The position numbers and the translations under genes were made by a program. From Monosporascus cannonballus (taxonomy: Eukaryota; Ascomycota; Sordariomycetes; Xylariales), in the NCBI GenBank assembly GCA_004154925.1, contig QJNS01000174.1, forward strand, positions 105,549-169,548: a stretch of DNA of 64,000 nucleotides, written 5' to 3'. This document shows positions 26,259 through 39,089 of the stretch, one piece after another (the first letter of the stretch is position 1; every line of letters begins with the position of its first letter). Below the pieces are notes generated by a model that saw only the letters and a list, made by a program, of their open reading frames with translations, searched no databases and was not told the origin of the DNA.

Positions 26259-29200
26259 ATTATTTTCCCTTTTTAAATTATTAATCTTTAATAATATTAT
26301 TATTAATTTAATATAACGTATTTTGCAAATTTAATTACGTATGTTTGCCGATATTTATCGTTATATTATGTTATAAGTAAATGCCGTAATAATTAATATA
26401 TATTATATTACGTTATTAATTATATTTCGTCTAACTGTTTATTGTAATTAGTCTTTTATTCTTATTTTATTTATTTTAGTTTTTTTTTTTGCGTTTATAT
26501 TTTTATTTTTCTGTACGGTTTCGTTTAATTTCCCGTTTTTTTATTTGGCTTTTTCCGTTTATTTTATATATTATTTCCGTTTGTTATATCTTTCTTTCTT
26601 AAAAAGTTCTAAAAAAATAATATTTTAATACTAATAAGAAGTAAGATTTTTTTTAGCGTTATCCTTTTGATGTTAATAATAAAATAAATATTAATTATAT
26701 TACGGACGATAATAAATTATATTATATTTACGTAATATAACGTTGTTTCGATTATCGTACGATTTATGTTCAAATTCCGGACGTCCTAAATTACGTTATA
26801 ATTAATTATTATTATAAATGTTTTTGCGTAATAAGTAATTATTTTTAATATTATTAATATTATCATTTAATTTTTATTTAAATTTTAATCGTTTTTAAAA
26901 AATACCGCCTAAATAATGGTTTAATTCGGTATTAATAATTAAGAATTAATCGATAAATTCGAAAAAATTTGTATTACGAATATCCAGTACGAATATTTTA
27001 ACGTAATTACGGTCGGTCGTCGACTTAACGTTTTTCGTAAGGTCGGATTCGCCCTTAATACGGTTATTATTAAGAAATATCGTTTTTTTAATATAACAGA
27101 AATTAATTTCCGTTCGTCCGTTATAATTATGGCAATCCAAATTTAACGTCGTTTTATAAATTTATAAATTTAAATCCTTTTTATAAATATTACGATCTTT
27201 TTTTTATTATTTCGCAATTAATTTCCGATTAAATATAATTTTAAAGTATTTTTATACATAAAGTAATTTTCGAAAGCCGTTATACCGTTACGTTTCTTAT
27301 TTATAAATATTTTCCACCCGTTTTCCGATATTTTAATAAAATTTTAATACTTATTAATAATTATAATAAAAAAACAATTTTATTTAGTACAATTATTACC
27401 AAATTTAAATACCTTAAATATTTTAAAGAGGGCGCCTTATTTCCGGCTAGTAACAAATTATATTCGGATTATTTGGGCCTTATTTTTCGTAAAAAATAAA
27501 TTATTTTTAAGTTTTTTTCAGATTTTACGCCTAATAAATTTAATAAACGTATCTGTTTTTTATCGTCGTATATTTTCCGATTATTTTCCAATATTCTTAT
27601 ATTAATTTTTTAATACGCTTATTAAAAATTATTTAATATAAAATTTAATAATTAACTATAAAATTGTATTTTCGAAATAAAGGTTTAATTATTTATATTA
27701 TTTATGAATTTTCGATCGGTATATATTAGAATAAGTATTTGGTAAAAATTCAAAAATAATTATATAGTCAAAGATATTTTAATATTAATATTTTAAATTT
27801 ATTTAAAATTATTTTGTATAATTCTTACAATTGTTAAATAATTAATTTCCGATCCGGTTATCGTTCTTTTACAGTTTTTAAATCGTTTTCTTTTTTATAT
27901 ATATTTATTTTTTTTTCGTAACGTTATAATATTTAAATATATAGTTAAAAGCTTTTTAAAATTTTTAAGTATTATATTTGGCGGGCTAGCTTTTTATTTA
28001 AATAGATATTTGCGTTATTTCCGGTTATTTTGATAACAAATAATATCCTTTATTATTTATTTTTCTTATTTCTTTATTAGATTGAATAATGCTATCTAAA
28101 CGTTATACGATTTCCGGTTATATTACGGGTTTTATAAGGGTATTAAAAATATATTACATATCTGTTAATATTTCATAAAAAAGATTATTTTATATATTTA
28201 AGAATTTATTTACTTTTTAATTCTAACTCGGATATAAATAAATATAAATGTTTTATTATTAAAATTAAAATGTTTAATTAATAAATTTATTTATTGTTTT
28301 AATTAAACTTTGATAAATGTATAACGTTAATTATAATATTTTTTAATTACCGTTATTTTGTCTTAATATTCTTATATTATTTAATAAGTAACCGTTATTT
28401 TTTAAACCCTTTTTTTAATTTTTTATACTTATTTTTTAAATTTTTATAAAAAATATTTTATTATTTTGAAATAATATTTATATAAGGTTTTAAATAAGAA
28501 AAAACCGGTAAATATATTTTGCATATTATTATATACGAATTCCGCTTTTCTTGATAATTTTATTTAATTATTTTAATATTTCTTAATATAATTAAGAAAA
28601 AAATATTTTCAAACTTAATAAATATATTTCGTTTTTTATTAGTTTACGGATAATTAACGATTGATATTTGTCGTTCTATTTTTCGTTTCTTATAAAATTC
28701 CGTTTAAAATTAATTTGTTAATAATTTATTTTTATTATTAATATTTTCGGTTAATTTATTAAATCTGTATCTGATTTTCTTATAAAATAATTAAGTTAAT
28801 TTGGTTATAATTAAAGTTTTAATCGTAAAAATAAATAATTTTAATTTCGTAAAGCGGTTGACGATTACTAAGATTATATCGTATTTTAACTCGTTTAAAC
28901 TTCAGTTTTTAAGAAATTTGGTAATAAAATCTAAGAACATTTCTTTAAAAAATTTAAATAACGGTAAAAGTTATAATTATTTATATAATTTATAACGTAA
29001 TTTTATTATGCTTTAATAATTCGAATATTATTTAATATATTTTCTGATATCGTTCGTTATATGTTTTAATGAAATTTTTTAATTATTAATTTTAATGTAT
29101 AGATATATTTTATATAGTTTATTTTTAAAATATTATAATAATATTTATTTAATTACTTCCGTAAAACACTTTATGATAAAATTACGAATTTATTCCGATA

Positions 29201-30815
29201 ATATAAAATTTTACTAAAATTTAAAAAAATTATTTTGGCTTAACATCTAATTATCCGTATAAATATTATAATATTTAAGTTTTTAATTTGTAATTTTCGA
29301 ATTTAATTATAAAATTAACGGATAATTTTTGGTTATATTATTATTTCATTTTTAATTTATTTCTTTATTAAAAAATATATATCGTATTAATTATAAATAA
29401 TAACCTTAATATTTATTTTATTTTTTTAACGTTTTTCGGAATTTAATTATAATGTGATTATAATTTGCAGTTATTATTATTTAACTGCTAATTGTATTAT
29501 TATTATGATTTGTATTTATATTATTGTTTATAAATTATATATTTAATAAATATATAATTTTTTATTTTTTTTTCTATTTTTAAAAACCTTTTATAATCGT
29601 ATAACGAAAGTTTTTTGTTTTTTTTACATAAATAATAATTATTTAAATTTTCGGTATTTAAAATTTATCTGAGAATTTTATAATAAACGAATTTTACGTT
29701 ATTTTTATAAGGTCTTTTGCCTTTTTATAATACTTTAAATCGCGCTGTATATTTATAACCATTTTCCGTACGTTTTTTAACATATTATTTGTAAATTCGT
29801 ATTTTTTAAATGATATAAAAATTACGTTTTTATACGTAATTTCTCTTAATATATAATCCGAGCGTCTAAATAATTTACTTGCCAAATTAATAACGCCTAA
29901 TTAATATTAAATCTTAAAATTAAATTACGTAAGGCGGTAGATTTATTAGATTAATTTTTTAAGGTTATCCGTCGGCGCCTTTATTATATCCTTTAACGCT
30001 ATATAATTAATAAATATTAAAAAAAACTTTGCCGTACCTTTAAAATATTATAGTTAATATTTTAAATTTTATATAATTACTAATAATTTTTATTATTTTA
30101 TAACTTATTATTTTTTCGATAAATTTAATTTTCGCATTTAATATATAATTAGACGTTAATATTTTTCGTATTTTTATAAAAAATATCCTTAATATAAGTT
30201 TTACTGAAACGTTTATTTTAACTCTAATATTTTTAATATTATTCTAATATTGGAAAATAATCGCCGATTAAAAAATCTTTTTTAAATTTCGGAATTTTTT
30301 TTAACTTTTTCGAATTATCGAAATCTTGTTATTTTATTTTTATTTTACGCCTTTTTTAAAAGTTTAATAATAAATTTAACAATACGTAAATAATAAATAA
30401 TAAATTTCCGATACAAATTTGCAAATTCTAAAAATATTTAAATATTATAAATTAATTTTAATTTTAGTTATATTTCGAGAATATCGACCCGTTAAGAGTC
30501 TTTTTTTAAACCGCTAATATTAATTATAAATTTTACATTTTTCATTTTATTTAATAAAAATTTATATTTAAACGATTTAACAAATAATTAACATAATAAT
30601 TACTGTTTATAAATTAATGAAAAATACTTATTATATATTTTTATGTTATCCGAATAAATAATTATATTATTTAAATATATTAAGTATATATAATTAATGA
30701 TTTTAATTAATACTTTATATCCATAAGCTTAATATATAATTAACGTATTAATAAAATTAAATAACATAATTACATATTTATATTATTTATATTACATTTA
30801 ATAAATAATGTTTTA

Positions 30816-31031
30816 TTAATCGACTTTTTTAATTTTAATATAACAATAAATATTTTTAAAATTAATTTTCGAAAATACTTTAATTAATTTTAAAAGATTT
30901 ATTATATTTAAAATTAAAAATAAAAAACATCGAGTTTTTGTCGTTATTCGATTTAGCTTTTTATAATTAACGTAGAATTGAAAATTACCGTCCTTTTTAG
31001 ATATAAATAATATTAATACTTTTACGACCAT
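30816..31031 (-). pseudogene. Reverse transcriptase fragment, second gypsy family
   Basis: One of the few readable stretches in the block, 71 codons without a stop on the minus strand. It contains LFISKKDG and YVNYKKLNRIT, the finger region that precedes the palm of Ty3/gypsy reverse transcriptases. The equivalent stretch in the plus-strand copy starts at 12301 and is interrupted by stops. The catalytic YxDD region would lie further on (about 30.6 kb) but is not legible. Confidence 0.75.
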
Positions 31032-32149
31032 TTTTAAATAATATATCCGGCCTGTTTTTAAGTCTTTTCGGATATATTTTTCGAATATTTTTTAAATTTC
31101 CGAAATAAGGTAAATTAAGCCGAATAAGGGCGTTTTTTTAGGATTAAATTTATTATATATTTTGTCTTTAACAATTAAAATATTTTTTCGTTATCGTTTT
31201 GGAATATATTTATCGAAAATTCTTTAAGTATATAAAGAAATCGGTTTTTATTTATTTTTATGATTTCTCGAATTCCGGGATATTTAGCTTTTCGGTTAGA
31301 TTTATTAAATTAACGATATAAATTTACTTATTGGAAAATGTTAAATTTGCGATTTTTTATTTATTTACCTTTTATAATAAGCCGTATAATTATTAATATA
31401 TAACCAAATTTAACAGGTTTTTAATTTATTTATTCCGGATTTAAATAATCAAAAATTGAACCTTTTTTGATTAAGGTATATTATAAAATAAATGTATTTA
31501 AATTTTCGTTTATTCACATTATTACTTATTATGTTAACGGGAATATCGTAAACCCTATAATATTTAATATACGTACCGTTAACGTCGATAAAACCCGGAA
31601 TATTTACGGAAACCAATTAAAAGTTAAGTTTTTTTTTATAATTTTTTACTTATAATATTTATTTATATTGTTATATTTTTTCATATTTTGTAAACAAATA
31701 TCTTTTTAAAAAACAATTTTATTTTAACCATTCTGTAATTATTAATTAAAATAAACCAAACGTATACGCATATTTCGGCTCCTTTTTTAAGTTTACGTCT
31801 AGGAATTAATTTAATTTATTATTATATATTATAACCTTTTATACGGCCTTTAGAAATTGGTTTCCGTATAGGCGGAATAATAAGACTTTTATATTCTTTT
31901 TAATTTTGTAATTTATGATTTTGTAATCTAACTTTTTATAATTATAATAGTTAAATAAGCCTTTATAAAAATTAAAAATATTAAATCGTACGGGTGTATT
32001 TTAATCGCAATTAAATTAACAATTATTTGATTTTTAAATATAAAAACGTCCGCAGTTTTTATTATTTTTACGTAACGTTTTTAATTTATTTTAAGGATTT
32101 CTTTTTTCGAAAACGTTAAAATAAAATCATTTATTTTTATTAATATTTT

Positions 32150-32355
32150 TGTAAGATAACGGACAGCTGTGAGCTAGATAAGGTGATCTCCGACCAGTCG
32201 TAGAGCAGATTCCAAGAAGTGAGTGTATTAGGTTACTTCCGTCTAGCGTTTCCCATTAGCTGCCAGATGGTGGATTTATACTAGTAAGTGGGTCGGTGGC
32301 TGATCGGTGGCTGGTCGGCTACCAGCCTCATCCTTATAGAGGCTGTATTCTCACA
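32150..32355 (-). repeat. 5' LTR, second gypsy family, nearly RIP-free
   Basis: 206 bp. On the minus strand it starts TGTGAGAATACAGCC and ends TATCTTACA, the best-preserved copy of this LTR in the window. It contains GGTCGGTGGCTGATCGGTGG-type direct repeats near the outer end. Composition is balanced, in sharp contrast with its partner at 26057-26258. Confidence 0.85.
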
Positions 32356-32424
32356 GTTAAACGTCAGGATTTTTTACGTTTTACTTTTTTAATTGTTCGC
32401 ATCGTACGCAATCAAGTCGAAAGC

Positions 32425-32587
32425 TGTCGGCTAGCAAGGGGTGCTCTAGCACCCTATATACGGAAGATTCCCTCTAATCGGAACATATATATTCCGGAAC
32501 TAGATCATCTTAAAGGGTAATAGGCGTTTTAAAGCACCAGCAATTAATTATCAATATATATATAACTAATATCCCTTATATCTAATA
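32425..32587 (+). repeat. 5' LTR of copia element
   Basis: 163 bp, starting TGTCGGCTAGCAAGG and ending TATCTAATA (TCTGACA in the partner LTR). It differs from the right LTR almost only by transitions, with one or two transversions. This fits RIP acting on an originally identical pair. Confidence 0.9.
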
Positions 32588-32694
32588 ATTAAAAATCTTA
32601 TTCGCTTAATTAAGGCATATATTAATTAATCAATTGCTATTAAAACGATAGAAGCTATATATTAGTTGTAATTATCGAAATACGCCCATAATAA

Positions 32695-35600
32695 TAATGG
32701 TGACCGTACCGTTAATATCCTCCGTTACCTATAAGGGACCCAAGAACTGGGATCGTTTTAAAGGCGATTTCTAATTTAAAATATACGCGCTCGATATTTG
32801 AAATTTTATCGATCCTGATTAAAACTTTTAGTAACCTATCAGACTTATAGAATCTAATATAACCTTTTATCCAAAAAACGAATCCGTTATACGATACGAA
32901 TTAATACTCCAAGCGGTTTTTCGTCCATATTTACATTTTCTGAAAAAGTTATCGAAAAAATCGATCATATTAATTATTTAACGAATACCTTTAAGATAAC
33001 GACCGAAAGTAAATAAGCCTATAATCAGGATTTTACGGCATATATTTATAAAAATTGAAAATACGATACTTTCCGTAAAAACATTAACGATTTTACGAAA
33101 TAAATCCTAAAGTTGATATTTTTAACGATTAAAAAAATTAATTTTTTTCCAGGAAAAAACTTACGAAAATAATATATTAGCTTAGGCGAATCAGGTAAAA
33201 TATACGATAACAGGCTTTTAATTAATATTTAATAAAAATATCGCAAAACGTTAAAGCAAGTTTTGAAATTTAGTAAAAAGTTAAACGAATAAATTGTAAA
33301 ATAACAAAAAATTATAACTTTAAGATAATAATATGGTATTCCAAAAACGAAAACAATAATTATATAGGTTAATAACCTATATATAATATTAACCCCTATA
33401 ATTAGGACATAAATTACTATTTTCCAGATAATAAAAAAGCCGAGGTCGATAACGGTACGATTAATTTCTAAAAAACGGCAATTAATTTTCTGGATTATTA
33501 AATTATGGCCTATTTTACATTTATATTACAAAATATCAAAATAACGTTTTTAACATTTTACGGAATACCTGCAAACTCCTTTAATTAGGACGATGTTAAT
33601 TAAAAAATCCTAAAAATATTAACCCTTAACCACAAAAAAAGACCTTAAGCCGTAAGCCGAAACGAAATAACCGTAAAGGTTTCTATATAAACTAAAGCGG
33701 TAATAAGCGAAAGCGTTAAAAATTAAACATATAGGGTACCCGTTATAAAACGTATTTAATTAATTACCATATATTATTTAATTGCTATTATGCATTTTTT
33801 AGGGAAACCTTAAAAGGGTTCCGTTTTAACGATAAAATAATAACATATATCTAAAGACGAATTTCTGCTAATTAGTCTTTAAAGGAAAAAATCGACCGCC
33901 TATCGAAAATTATAGAAAAACTTATTATATAAAAAATAAATTAATTCCTAAAGGGGGTATAACGAATATTAACATATTTCCTAATTACTGATTAACGTAG
34001 CGCCATAAATACCTTATTTTACCCTTTAAGAAATTCAGTTATTTTGGACTTAAGGTCCATAATATATATTTTTTATTTAATTAGCAAACTTTTAAACTTT
34101 AAACTTACCGTATAAAATAACGTAATATATATAAACAATAATTTCGTCCAATTAAAGGGTACAAAAAGGTTAATATAATTTTTCGAAACCTCAACGGTAT
34201 AAAAGCGTTACGTTTATACGATATAATATATTACGAAAATTTCGTATATAACTTAATATTTTTCCGGCAGTTCCCGAAAAAAAGTTCTTAATAAGATAAC
34301 CGAAAAACCAATAATTAGATTTAAAATAAATAAAATTAGATATTTATTACGTTAATAACCAAATTTAATTAATTCGTTATCGAAAATAATAACGTAATAA
34401 TTACTTATGTAATTTTAGCAACTTATAAACGAAATATTAACTTAAAAACAACAAAATTATTACGGACCGGTAACGGTATTATATAGCACATAAAATTAGA
34501 CTATCCAGGTCCCGAAATAATCGCTTAGTTATAGTCCTATACGAAAAAAGTCCGCTTAAAAGGTTTTATAACAGTCGAATATTAAATATATAGCAAGGCG
34601 AAGGCTAAAAGGCTAATACGCCGTAAGCCAAAAAAAAATATCCTAATTAAGACAAAAAATTGCTATTAATTTTATAGATTTTAAAGAAAACCCTAAAAAA
34701 TATAAATACGTTATATTTGCCACCGATAAATACTTAGGTTTTATCTAGGATATTTACCTTAAAAACCGAAAACAAAATATTTTAATTATAATATTTCGAT
34801 ATTTTCCAAAAATCTTAAAAAACTAAAACAGAATATTCCTATAAATAATTAAATGTAATAACAAAATCTTAAAAAATTATTAATTTCGAGATATATTCTA
34901 ATCGCTTCCTTTTAATATTAAATGTAAACCTTTAGCATTATATATTTAGGCTTAAAACAAAGGTATAAAACGCTTAAGGGATATAATTAAAAAAACCGAT
35001 TATAATACGAAATAGCGCTAAATTACTTTTGTTCTTAATCGTATATATCTTTAAAACGGTAATATATTTATATAACGGTATTTTTAAATACGTATTTTTT
35101 TAGCAAAGCCTATACGAAATTTATTATATTTACTTAACGTACAAAAACGGCGTTATAATGCTTAATCGAAAGCTTTAATAAGCTTACTTACAAATATACG
35201 GCTATATAGTTTACGTTATAATAATTACCGCTATAAAAAAAAATAAAAACTTTAAAAATTAAATCCCAAAATATAAATTAATTATTTTGTCGGTTACCAA
35301 TTTACGAATATTTACGAAATTTAAAACCCATTAATTAATAGAGTTATTATTATTTGAAATATATAATTTAAAGAAAAGGCCATTTTTTTAAGTGACATTA
35401 AAAACCTAAAAAATAATTTTTTATATATTATAGAAAAAGAGTTATAAAAATTATGTTAATAAGTAAAACTATTTAATTAAAACGATAACTATTTAATATA
35501 TATACAAAAAAAGGATAAAAATCTAAATAAAATAATTTAATTACCTGTTAAATAGAAAAAATAATTCCAAAAAATATTAACGTAAAATATATATGAAATA

Positions 35601-36588
35601 GAAAAAAATAAGCCTATTTATAAAGAATTAATTATTTTTATACGATTATTATATTCGATTTATTTCCGTCTCTTAAATTATTATTGCTAATAACGTTTAC
35701 TTTAATAATTGTTACGATTATTAGGCCGATAAAGAAAATAAAAGTAATTTTAAGTTTTCCTTATATTATTTAACCCAGAGTAACGGTAAAAGATAAAGGT
35801 ACCTTAGGGGTTATAAACGTAAGCTCTCCGTATATTCCGTATTAAAAAAAATATTATCCGAAACGAATATAAAATATAGGAAACCGTATTTAATATAAGA
35901 CGTTTAATTTTCTTTATAAGTACGTACGATAACCGGCCGATAAATTGCGAAAATTTAAAGAAATTAATTATCCGAAATATGCGTTACTTTAATCGAAAAA
36001 ATAATAATATCTTAATATATAAAAAAGTATTTAAGTTATAAAACTAAGTATATAAACGTAATTTACCGTTACCGCTGTAAGTCCATAAAAGATTAAGTAT
36101 ATATTTATTAAAGGAAATATTCCGTAAAACTAAAAAAAATTATTTATAAAACTATAAAAAATGTAATTCTGGAAAGCCGTTAATTAATTTTCTGTTAAAA
36201 AGAAATAGGTTTTAACATATATATAGATATATGTTTATAAATTTAATAAATATGATTAATTTTAAAAATACAAAACCTGTTTATAACGATATATACGTAA
36301 TTATTTTTACTAAAAAGTTATTTCGAATTTTAATTATTATTATAATTAGGTTCGATTTAAAATTTAAATAATATAATATTATAAACGTTTTTATAAATGT
36401 TAATTTATGTTACAAAATATATATATAAACGTTTTCAAAATACTTATAACGTAATAAGATTTTCTTAATTAGGAAAGCATTATATAGATTAAGGGAATTA
36501 TTTTTGCTATAACAGAAACACTTTATTAAAACGTTTAAAAAGTTAGAATTTAATTCCGTTTCTTACGAACCTTTATATTTTATTCGTT
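32695..36588 (+). pseudogene. Copia gag-integrase-RT, first part
   Basis: A copia-type Gag start is readable at about 32695-32830 (an NWDRFKGDF-like string). The integrase core lies at about 34690-34990 (an IFATDKYLGFI-like string around the catalytic Asp). A characteristic linker is at about 35278-35350 (YFVGYQFTNIYEI followed by NP). Reverse transcriptase text runs to the insertion point. Stops at former Gln and Trp codons are frequent. The chromovirus interrupts the frame at 36589. Confidence 0.8.
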
Positions 36589-36593
36589 AAGGG

Positions 36594-36990
36594 TGTTACG
36601 ACCAGACAGACTCAGGTCTCGGGAAACGGTCAGCCTTAACCGAAACAGGACCCAAATGGGTTAAAGCACGTGATTGGTGCTTAGTCAGGAACTGCTAAGC
36701 ACAACTGAACGGTTGCTTAGTTAAGCTCCGCTAAGCACAGTTAATTAGCATTATTTAGTTAATAATTACTAAGTACGTAAAAAGGAGAAAAATATATAAT
36801 TACGTTTATTTTATATAACGTAAATAATTTTAGCTTATAATATTTACCAATATTAATCGTTTATAATTAATACCTTGGTATTACGAAACGTAATTAAATT
36901 TACTTTATTATTTCGAATTTTACGATATTCCTATTAATATAAACCCGTACGACTAAGTTTAATAATTGGTTAAACCGTTTAGTTGTTATA
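36594..36990 (+). repeat. 5' LTR of nested chromovirus
   Basis: Starts TGTTACGACC and ends GTTGTTATA. The first 130 bp are almost free of RIP and contain two inverted repeats with TGCTTAG/CTAAGCA arms (about 36677-36760). The remaining 260 bp are strongly AT-shifted. Same length as the 3' LTR. Confidence 0.92.
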
Positions 36991-37046
36991 CGTTGTAAAT
37001 TTTTGTTTAGTAATACCGTTAGATTTTGAGTAATACCGCCAACATT

Positions 37047-38400
37047 ATGTTTACTAGCAAGCAGCCCGAACAGCCCATTTACCAGGTTCTTAAAGACCTT
37101 AATACTGGAATAGAATCCGAGAAAGAAAAAAAGTAATTTCGTTTTTTTCGAGAGGAAGTTTTTCGACGTTTAGATATTATAAACGAACGTATTATCCAGC
37201 TTAAATAAAACAAAAATGACCTTATTACGTTTTTTTAAGTTACCCATAAGAAGTTTAAGGAAAAAGAAAAGGTTCCCGAGACCGGAAAGCCCTTTTGGCC
37301 GAACCAGGTTATTTAGCTGAATTTTACCAAGGAACCAGAAAAAGTCCTTAAATTTCCTAAGCCAAAATCCTTTAATGGAATTTCGACCAAATTATAACTG
37401 TTCTTAACTTAATACCGAACGTATTTCGGGTATTTTCCTATTTAACTTGCCATGCTTATTATACGAATTAAGTTCGCGGTTAGACGATTTACCGGAGATG
37501 CGGTTATTTGGTTTAAGCCGGTTATAAGAGAATACGTTACCTTGTTAGTCGAAAAACGTAACCCGGAAGTGGTACGGATATATAATAATTACGAATAGTT
37601 CGAATAAGCGTTAATAAAGGTTTTTAAAGTAATAAACGAAAAGATAAAGGCCGAAATGCAGATCTAATAATTACGATAAAAGGGATCGGTATCTAAGTAC
37701 GGCAGCGTACTGGTTCAGTTAATATTTAAGCTAAATTGGGGACAAAAAGTATTAATGGCCAAATTTTTCGATAACTTAAAAAAAGAAATATAAAAGGAGT
37801 TTTTCAAATTTAACCGGCCTAATTATCTGTTGGATTATATCGTTATAACAGTTAAAATTAATAACCGGTAATATGCCTGGCGTACTAAAGGAACTAAAGG
37901 AAAAAATAATAACAAACCCCGATATACGGCTAATACCAACATTTTTCGGCATAATAACATTTTTTTATAGTATTAAACCAGGCCTTATGGAGCTAGGAGC
38001 CACTTATAAGAAGAATTGGAGCCAGATTAAATGTTATAATTACGGAAAAAAGGGATATAAAGCTTATAAATGTTTTTTACCCAAAAAGCCACGACGGAAT
38101 AACTGGAAGCCTATACCCGAAAAATAACCTAAGGAAAATCAAAAAAACGAAAAATTTATTAATATAATTCGGCCTAAGTATATATTAGGCTTACCGTGGC
38201 AAAAAATTTAACAAAAAATGTAAAAAGCCGGGAATTTGGCTTAGTAAGCAATTAAGGAATAATGGAATATCTTTAAAGAATGGTTGGAGGAATATTAGGG
38301 CTGGATAGAGAAAATCTGTCCCGGAACCCCTAATCGATACGGTAAGATGTATGTTATTTATTGCAAAAGATAAAATTGCCCTGTTTACAAAAAATAAAAA
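37047..38400 (+). pseudogene. Chromovirus gag with zinc knuckle
   Basis: An ATG at 37047 opens MFTSKQPEQPIYQVL, 57 bp after the LTR. Gag text continues with stops through 37.8 kb. The open stretch 37873-38127 ends in a CCHC knuckle at 38032-38073, read as C-Y-N-Y-G-K-K-G-Y-K-A-Y-K-C. The second Cys and the His are both replaced by Tyr, exactly what C to T and G to A changes at TGT and CAT give. The knuckle would bind the RNA genome in an active element. Confidence 0.8.
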
Positions 38401-39089
38401 CGGCATATTTATAGCAGGATTACCCGTATGTATTATGAAAGATTCGATTTTCCTAATAGAATGGGAGAAAACAAAAATAATAAATAATAATATTAATATT
38501 TTCGATTTATAGCCTTTAAAAACGATTTTTTTTAGCTGGTAGTAGTAAAAAGCTGGCTTAAAGGAAAATAATGTTTGTAGGAAAACCCCTTTTGTTATTA
38601 TAAGTGGTATAATTATTAGATGGAAAAGGAATTAATTTAGCATATTGTGGAAATATATTATTAAAAGGTTATTACGGACTTTTATTTTTAATTAATATTT
38701 ATTATAGATCCCGATAAACGATAAGCTTTAAAGGAAGAAATTTAACGATTTATACGAGACCTTTAATGGGAAGGAAATAAGGCTTAATAGGAAATTATAC
38801 GCCATATTAAGGAATAATTTACCTAATAAGGAAAAGAAATTTAACAAAATTAAGAATAATTAATATAATTCGAAAGTACAGTACGCCGACAAAAACGATA
38901 GATATAGTAATTTAATGCGTTATATAAAAAAATATAAATAAAGTTCGACAGATTCGAAAAAGAGTTAAAAAACGAAAGTTACCTGTAAAAAAGCTGCAGA
39001 ATGACGAAACCTAAAGGAGTTAAAGGGAACTTTTAAGAAAGGCTTTAAACGTAACGATAAAAGCCGTTAATAACCTTATTACTTTGGAT

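Larger units (their letters stand above)
26057..32355 (-). mobile_element. Second copy of second-family gypsy element, inverted
   Basis: About 6.3 kb, in opposite orientation to the copy at 9952-17188. Its transcription-sense 5' LTR is at 32355-32150 and its 3' LTR at 26258-26057. Reverse transcriptase is readable at 31031-30816, minus (LFISKKDG, then VNYKKLN). Integrase remains lie at about 29.7-28 kb, followed by the same unassigned block as in copy 1. The distance from 5' LTR to reverse transcriptase is about 1.1 kb against 2.1 kb in copy 1, so about 1 kb of the gag region is missing. No matching target duplication was found. The two LTRs differ greatly in RIP damage. Confidence 0.8.

Noticed and set aside
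611..31655. Sixty- to ninety-codon open frames scattered through the AT-rich block, on both strands
   Set aside because: Except for the few that match transposon proteins (611-814, 6103-6360, 30816-31031), they show low-complexity Ile/Asn/Lys/Tyr text, no start context and no motifs. They are expected by chance in such composition.
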